A program made the position numbers and the translations under genes. The notes under the pieces are model-generated. The model searched no databases, was not told where the DNA came from, and worked only from the letters and a program-made list of their open reading frames with translations. Source: Imbricaverruca yamaguchii (lineage: Eukaryota > Arthropoda > Thecostraca > Neoverrucidae). From it: a stretch of 64,000 bases of DNA. The DNA lies in the NCBI GenBank assembly GCA_034440575.1, contig JAOTOL010001604.1:418501-482500 (forward strand), given 5' to 3'. Shown here piece by piece: positions 57,641-64,000 of the stretch (positions are counted from its first letter, which is position 1; the number at the start of each line of letters is the position of its first letter).

Positions 57641-57650
57641 CCTAAACGCT

Positions 57651-58520
57651 GCAGCTTATGCCTAGATTTAGATTCAAATTAACTTGCTAAATTAACTTGC
57701 TAAACAACCGACAAAAAAGCTAACTATCATTCACTATAAATCGCTACCTCCTATACTGTCAGTTAAATATCTGAGTGTCTCAAGAAAAGCAGAAACTATT
57801 AAACAATTGTTTTTTTTTTTTTTTTTTTTCTTTTTAAATAAATTAAATAACTAAACAAGATGTCTAATCTAATTGTCTTCCACACAAGTAGACAACTATA
57901 TAAATATCCCTTTGATATCACTTATGGCTAGACAGAAAAATGTACAGTCACACAGCACTTATGAATACCCCCAACTTACTACTAATTAAACTATCTTAAA
58001 CCTCAACACCAAACACACTATGCACACCAAAAAATAAATAAAGTATGTTAGGATAGTATGAATGTTGTCTAATGTACTTATCAAATCTACACACTTGTAA
58101 TATCTCCTACTACAGAAATCGAAGAGTCGAGAACACTCCGAAGCCACGAGGCCTCCCTTTGGCGCATACAAGATGGCGTCCTGCGGCGTCGCTAGGTTAA
58201 TATAGTATAGTTTGCGTGCTACGAAAATGCTTATAAGATAAAACCTAATGAAATATAATAAGAGAAGTAATTGCTAAGCACCTATCCACAGCTTAGACTA
58301 GAGTATTGCCCTGTTCTGCAGCGACTTATCTGGAAACCTGGAGCTCGGGGGCGCGTCCTTCCACCTTGAGAGCTGGCGGCAAACTCCTAAATTCTGCCGT
58401 TGAACTGGAGCTCATGGATCGGGTGGTGGGGCCAGGGTTCACGCAACAAGCTCTGCTTAGCAATAGAACCCTGGCTTCTCAAGCCACCCCAGGAACAACT
58501 CGGATCAAATTTTTTTTTTA
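57651..58520. other. CR1 5' UTR or neighbouring insert; T22 tract
   Basis: Contains a 22-base poly-T at 57810-57832, which on the minus strand is a poly-A lying upstream of the CR1 ORF1. The sequence beyond (57840-58300) could be CR1 5' UTR or a separate polyadenylated retrocopy. A short plus ATG in a strong context (CAAGATGGCG, 58169) soon meets a stop. The 58300-58500 part is GC-rich and unrecognised; a poly-T at 58510 marks the junction to the next LINE. Confidence 0.35.
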
Positions 58521-61209
58521 ATATCTTCCTAAACCAGCTGAATCACAAATGGAGTCTTATATGTCTTTCGGAAACATGGCTAACAAAAGAAAATGAACAC
58601 AAATTTAGCTTAGATGACGAAGATTATGAACTATTCTGCAAAAGCAGAGAAAACAACATTGGGAGAGGGTCTGCAATTTATGCTTTGAAATCACTCAATG
58701 CAAAACAGCTTTATCTATTTAATTTTGTTGCTGCTGAAGCTGAAGTTGTTTTTCTCCAAATATAATTGATTAATAAACAAAGTGTTTTGATATGCCAGAT
58801 CTATCGTGCACCTGGTCCTAATGCACAATTTTTGTCTGAATTTGAAGTGTCTTACAACAATAAACAAACTGAACATGCCTACTTACATCATTGGAGATCT
58901 AAACGCTGACCTTTTTTCAATTCCAAACAACCACTTTGCTGACTCATTTTTCATGTCTATATCCTCTCATGGTTTTCTTCCCCTAATATCAAAGGCTACT
59001 CGTGTATATGATACATCATGCACACTAATTGACAATATTTTCTGTAATGTGTCAAAAATAAAAGAAACTGGCATCTGGCATCTGATTTCTCTGATCACTT
59101 CTCTATTTTTGCAACATCAGAATTTTCAGTTCCAAAACCAATCACTACAAAGAGAACAAGAACTACCTTTGACTTTAATAAAATTGACAATTTAAGGGAT
59201 CATCTAACCAATGAACTTGAGGGGACATTTGATGAATATGATCCTGAGAAAGCATGTAGAAGTTTAATTGATGCATATAAGAGTGGGATTGATAAATTTG
59301 CACATGCTCAAGTCATATCAAGAAAAACAACCTCCATTAAGCCATGGATTTCACCTGCAATATTATGCTCAATTTACCAAAAACAAATATTATTTAATCA
59401 AAAACTTACACATCAAACTGCTGAAAGCAAGAAAAATATAATAGGTATAAAAAATGCACTGATTACAATAATCAGGAAGGCAAAAATACTTTATTATGAA
59501 GCAGAATTTGACAAACATCAAAATAATCCAAAAGAGACATGGAAAATGCTTAACCAGTTACTCAAGCAAGCTCCTTCAAAGCATGATATCCCTAAAAAAA
59601 TGAACACAGATGGAGACATCACTCTAGAAAATGATGCAGCTATAGCTGAGGGATTTAATAAATACTTAGTAACAGAAGTAACAGAAAACAATTTAGATAC
59701 AATAATATCTTCTTTAAAAAATGTTGGGTCTGCAATTGATGGAATAAATTCTAGAATATTTAAACAGTCATATAAGTCAATATTACCACACTTAACCCAT
59801 ACCGTTAACTTATGTCTGAGCAGTGGGATCTTCCCCAAGCCATTCAAAATTGCTGTTGTAAAGCCCATCTACAAAAAAAGATGACCCATCAACATTTAGC
59901 AACTACAGACCAATTAGTATTCTTCCATATATATCAAAAATATTAGAAAAGACAATCTACAACCAACTCTTGGAACATTTCACCCTACATAACCTACTTT
60001 CAGACAAGCAATTTGGTTTCAGAAAAGAGAGGTCCACATACATGCCTCTACTCTTAATACAGAGCCTGATCACTAAAGGATTTGAAAATAATGAATATGT
60101 TGTAGGAATTTACCTTGACTTGAGAAAGGCATTTGATACCGTTGACAAAGAAGTATTGTGTGCGAAGATGGAAAAACATTGTGTAAAGGGTAATGCAATC
60201 AAAATAATACGGTTATATTTATCGGGAAGAACACAAGCTACTACAATAAATAACAGTACCTCTACTTACAGAAAAATCGAAATGGGTGTGCCACAAGGCT
60301 CAATTTTAGGCCCATTACTATTTATAATATATATAAATGATATTGTAAATTTACATGTAGAATGTGAGACATTTCTATATGCTGATGACACTGCCATTTT
60401 TTTTCAAAAGCACTGACTGTACAGAGCTTCATCACAAGATCGCAAATTCCTTGCCAAAAATTTCGCAATGGCTACATTGAAATATTTTGTCATTAAACGA
60501 ATCCAAAACTGTATACCAGATATATAACAATCACAAAACAGACATTGATCTCCAGATCGGATTTAATGGAATTTTTATTTAACATCAGAATCCGGTAAAA
60601 TACCTTGGTGTGTACGTAGATGAAGATTTGAAATTTACATCCCATATCAGCAGTGTCTCAAACATGATAAGTCGCAACATAGGAATGATATCAAAAGTTA
60701 AATATCTCCTAGGGAAGAATCACCTCCTAAAATTGTATAATGCATTAATTCTTCCATATATCAATTATTGCTGTTTTCTTTGGGGTGCAAACTATGCTAA
60801 TCAAATACACAAACTATTGCTACTTCAGAAAAGAATGATGCGTATTATTGAGGGTGTATTCCCCCCCCAGAGTGCAAACCCTATCTTTAAGAAATACAAA
60901 ATTTTAAAGGTCCAAGATATAGCGAAACTTCAAATGATGCTCATTATGCAAAAATTTATTCATCATCAGCTACCTCATTCCATCAGATTCCTTTTCACAG
61001 AGTTGTTTGACTCCCCACATTCCACAAGATTACAAAACCACTTCCAGCATAAGTATTCAAACAAAAATTATCGTCTCTTCACCATCGAATGTTTTGGACC
61101 TAATCTTTGGAACTCCATCATAGCAAAGCATTTTCTGCATTCAGAGATACCAAATTCTAAGACTGTTCTACAAAATCACATTAAGACATACTTATTGAGC
61201 AGATATTAA
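58521..61209 (+). pseudogene. LINE ORF2 (endonuclease plus RT, L2/Daphne/Crack-like)
   Basis: Plus strand, 5'-truncated by a few endonuclease residues. It has the catalytic LSETWL near 58565, IYRAPG near 58803, GDLNADL (58895-58915) and a TRVYDTSCTLIDNIF segment (58997-59045); a frameshift leads to SDH at about 59095. The RT follows: KPIYKK with a frameshift near 59880, NYRPISILPYISK, DKQFGFRKERST, LDLRKAFDTVD (motif A), GVPQGSILGPLLFIIYIND (motif B) and FLYADDTAIFF (motif C, intact). A TGA at about 60414 and further shifts precede the thumb and C-terminus (60610-61209, ends LLSRY). About four breaks in total. No RNase H. It may or may not belong with the ORF1 at 51780. Confidence 0.82.
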
Positions 61210-61249
61210 AATACTTAGCAGCAAGTTGTTGCTGTGTGTGTATGTTTGT

Positions 61250-63073
61250 ACAGGGATGCTGGCATGCGAGTGTATGTGTGAGTGTATGTGTGAGTGTATG
61301 TGTGAGTGTATGTGTGAGTGTATGTGTGAGTGTATGTGTGAGTGTATGTGTGTGTATGTGTGAGTGTATGTGTGTGTATGTGTGAGTGTGTGTGTGTATG
61401 TGTGAGTGTATGTGTGTGTGTATGTGTGTGTATGTGTGTATGTGTGTGTATGTGTGTGTATGTGTGTGTATGTGTGAGTGTATGTGTGTGCATGTGTGTG
61501 TATGTGTAAGTGTATGTGTGTGTATGTGTGTATGTGTTTGTATGTGTATGTGTGTGTATGTGTGTGTATGTGTGTGTATGTGTGTATGTGTGTGTATGTG
61601 TGTGTATGTGTGTGTATATGTGTGTATGTGTGTGTATGTGACTATGTGTCTGTGTGCGCGTGTGTCTGTGTGCGCGTGTGTGCGTGTGCGCGTGTGTGCG
61701 TGTGCGCGTGTGCGTGTGTGCGTGTGTGCGTGTGCGCGTGTGTGCGTGTGCGCGTGTGTGCGTGTGCGTGTGCGAGTGCGCGTGTATGTGTGCGTGTGCG
61801 TGTGCGCGTGTGTACGTGTGCGCGTGTGCGCGTGTGCGCGTGTGCGCGTGTGCGTGTGCGCGTGTGTGCGTGTGCGTGTGCGCGTGTGTGCGTGTGCGCG
61901 TGTGTGCGTGTGCGCGTGTGTGCGTGTGCGTGTGCGCGTGTGTGCGTGTGCGTGTGCGGGTGCGCGTGTGCGTGTGCGTGTGTGCGTGTGCATGTGTATG
62001 TGTGCGTGTGCGTGTGCATGTGTGCGTGTATGTGTGCGCGTGTATGTGTGCGTGTATGTGTGCGTGTGCGTGTGCGTGTGCACGTGTGTGCGTGTGTGCG
62101 TGTGCGCGTGTGCGCGTGTGTGCATGTGCACGTGTGTGCGTGTGCATGTGTATGTGTGCGTGTGCGTGTGCATGTGTGCGTGTATGTGTGCGCGTGTATG
62201 TGTGCGTGTGCGTGTGCGTGTGCACGTGGGTGCGTGTGCGTGTGCGCGTGTGCGCGTGTGCGCGTGTGTGCGTGTGCGTGTGTGCGTGTGCATGTGTATG
62301 TGTGCGTGTGCGTGTGCATGTGTGCGTGTATGTGTGCGCGTGTATGTGTGCGTGTATGTGTGCGTGTGCGTGTGCGTGTGCACGTGTGTGCGTGTGTGCG
62401 TGTGCGCGTGTGCGCGTGTGTGCATGTGCACGTGTGTGCGTGTGCGCGTGTGTGCGTGTGTGCGTGTGCATGTGTGCGTGTATGTGCGCGTGTATATGTG
62501 CGTGTATGTGTGCGTGTGCGTGTGCGTGTGCGTGTGCGTGTGCGTGTGCGCGTGTTTGTGTTCGTGTATGTGTGCGTGTATGTGTGCGTGTATGTGTGCG
62601 TGCGTGTGTGCGTGTGTGCGTGTGCGCGTGTGTGCGTGTGCGGGTGTGTGCGTGTGCGCGTGTGTGTGCGTGTGCGTGTGCGTGTGCGCTGTGTGCGTAT
62701 GTGTGCGCGTGTATGCGTGCGTGTATGTGTGCGTGTGCGTGTGCGTGTGCGCGTGTGTGCGTGTGTGCGTGTGCGCGTGTGCGCGTGTGTGCATGTGCAC
62801 GTGTGTGCGTGTGCGCGTGTGTGCGTGTGTGCGTGTGCGTGTGTGCGTGTGCGCGTGTGTGCGTGTGCGGGTGTGTGCGCGTGTATATGTGCGTGTGCGT
62901 GTGCGTGTGCGCGTGTACGCGTGTGCGCGTGTGCGCGTGTGCGCGTGTGCGTGTGCGTGTGTGCGTGTGCGCGTGTGTGCGTGTGTGCATGTGCGCGTGT
63001 GCATGTGCACGCGTGTGCGTGTGCGCGTGTGCGCGTGTGTGCGTGTGTGCGTGTGTGCGTGTGCGTGTGTGCG

Positions 63074-63136
<63 letters not shown>

Positions 63137-63370
63137 ATGTGTGCGTGTGCGTGTGCGTGTGCGCGTGCGCGTGCATGTGTGCGTATGTGCGCGTGTATAT
63201 GTGCGCGTGTATATGTGCGTGTGCGTGTGCGTGTGCGTGCGTGTGCGTGTGCGTGTGCGCGTGTTTGTGTTCGTGTATGTGTGCGTGTATGTGTGCGTGT
63301 ATGTGTGTGTGTGCGTGTGCGTGTGTGCGTGTGTGCGTGTGTGCGTGTGCGTGCGTGCGTGCGTGCGTGT

Positions 63371-63402
<32 letters not shown>

Positions 63403-63405
63403 TTG
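61250..63405. repeat. Giant alternating purine-pyrimidine satellite (GT/GC)n, 2.15 kb
   Basis: The left third (61264-61640) is (TGTG-TATG/AGTG)n; the rest mixes GTGTGC, GTGCGC and GTGTAT units with almost no interruption. All frames on both strands are open for hundreds of codons (His/Thr/Arg or Cys/Val/Arg strings), which are not proteins. Within it 61981-62146 and 62281-62446 are identical or nearly so, an exact 300-bp offset, so larger blocks have been duplicated. Strong potential for Z-DNA. It starts about 40 bases after the LINE ORF2 stop. Confidence 0.97.
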
Positions 63406-63906
63406 CACTTAACCATATATAAAGTTGAAAACACCCAACCACTGGTTCCTCCCACATTCCACCCAGCAACAAGCCCATGCTTAGCTGGGTGGAGTTGTGG
63501 GAGGAGCCAAAGCTAAAAAACAAAAACAAATCAGGAGTGCTCACCACCATCCGGCCACAAACCAGCTGCTAACATTATAGTTTAGACCCTAATTTCTTAT
63601 TGGGATGGATCCAGGGTCAGTCATATGCCTCCCTTGGATATGACTACTAACTGTATTCTTTATTATTAGTCTTACTGCTCTAATGGAATGCTTATTTATA
63701 TGTTTTCCATCTCTTAGCTGGGAGTGGCGCGACTTTACTGTTTATTTTATGGTGTTAACGTAAGGTGCTTGCAGTCGTTGGGTAAGGGAGGGGCGCTCCT
63801 GGTCACCTGATCTTGGGTGGCGGACATTAAAAAAAAAGTGTACCGTTTTCGTCTATTTTGGGAGACACGTAATAACATATCAACAATATCGATAACAATC
63901 TCATGT
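63406..63906. other. Possible LINE 3' region with hairpin
   Basis: Follows the satellite. Contains the hairpin at 63444-63508, then unique AT-rich DNA. Could be the 3' UTR of the LINE, separated from its ORF2 by satellite growth, or an unrelated element. Confidence 0.35.
63444..63508. repeat. Long hairpin, about 23-bp stem, 17-nt loop
   Basis: Left arm 63444-63466 and right arm 63484-63508 are complementary apart from a bulge and one or two mismatches or wobble pairs. The loop-proximal CCACCCAGC/GCTGGGTGG and the CCTCCCACA/TGTGGGAGG blocks are exact. Confidence 0.8.
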
Positions 63907-64000
63907 GACTAACAAAGTGTATTGTATCACAGACTAAATCATATGTAACATATGTACCTGTAATTGCGCTAACAAGGTGTATTGTATCACAGGCTAAATC
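63907..64000. repeat. Direct repeat, 62-bp spacing, at the right edge
   Basis: CTAACAARGTGTATTGTATC followed by ACAGRCTAAATC occurs at about 63907 and 63969; the second copy reaches the window end, so an array may continue. Confidence 0.85.

Larger units (their letters stand above)
53570..57650 (-). mobile_element. CR1 LINE, copy 3: near full length
   Basis: Minus-strand element with complete ORF1 (57640-56684), ORF2 (56675-53673) separated by only a few bases, a short 3' UTR and an octamer tail of ATGTCTTT units (53570-53593). The 5' UTR continues beyond 57640; its limit is uncertain. It may stop near the poly-T at 57810-57832 or reach about 58300. It carries two frameshifts and one nonsense codon in ORF2 but no missing domain, and is the reference for the other three CR1 pieces. 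Confidence 0.9.

Noticed and set aside
58165..58200. Start of a host gene (ATG in strong context, CAAGATGGCG)
   Set aside because: The frame meets a stop after a handful of codons and no splice donor with a plausible exon could be recognised; it may be 5' UTR of the minus-strand CR1.
61181..63550. ORFs of 588-789 residues rich in His/Thr/Arg or Cys/Val
   Set aside because: They are translations of (GT/GC)n sequence, open in all frames on both strands.

Overview
This window looks like non-coding, repeat-rich nuclear DNA from an invertebrate animal. The evidence is the set of mobile elements: APE-type LINEs of the Jockey, CR1 and L2-like groups, a tRNA-derived SINE family, two short DNA transposons with clear inverted ends, and many minisatellites. 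There is no rRNA gene, no functional tRNA gene, no operon-like layout and no host gene that I can defend. The Jockey-type Gag with CCHC knuckles, the Jockey RNase H and a CR1 with an SGNH-hydrolase ORF1 fit an arthropod (crustacean or chelicerate), but the species cannot be fixed from sequence reading alone.

Layout. 1-8034: three same-orientation (minus strand) pieces of one Jockey-like LINE family lie head to tail: copy B (left edge to about 2442), fragment C (about 2443-3540) and copy A (3541-8034). 8035-9131: a 5'-truncated CR1 on the plus strand abuts the 5' end of copy A. 9.1-14.3 kb: mostly unique or decayed DNA holding two tRNA-derived SINEs with target-site duplications (12.1 and 12.55 kb) and a 477-bp Harbinger-like MITE with perfect 33-bp ends. 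14.3-34 kb: a belt of tandem repeats. It includes a pair of inverted minisatellite arrays (14.7-15.3 and 20.4-21.1 kb) associated with an L2-like RT fragment, arrays with 9-, 16-, 85-, 61-, 4-, 11-, about 52-68- and 15-bp units, and a Jockey 3' fragment at 29 kb. 34-39 kb: an 881-bp piggyBac-like MITE flanked by TTAA, an L2-like RT fragment and a third SINE. 39-48 kb: AT-richer DNA with a decayed CR1 scrap, a deleted CR1 copy (43.5-46.1 kb) and one minisatellite unit shared by two loci. 48.2-50 kb: an 18-bp GC-rich minisatellite. 50-58 kb: another L2-like RT end, an orphan LINE ORF1, and the best-preserved CR1 copy (53.57-57.64 kb) with intact ORF1 and a nearly intact ORF2. 58.5-61.2 kb: a further LINE ORF2 (endonuclease plus RT). 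61.25-63.4 kb: a huge (GT/GC)n tract, followed by a perfect-looking hairpin near the right edge.

How the parts relate. The LINEs supply reverse transcription machinery; all visible copies except the CR1 ORF1 are broken by stops, frameshifts, internal deletions or loss of catalytic residues. The SINEs and both MITEs are non-autonomous and depend on partners not in this window. Nothing here behaves as an integrated new system. The most informative structures are the SINE family, the two MITEs, the head-to-tail Jockey chain, the inverted minisatellite arms and the higher-order structure inside the long satellites.
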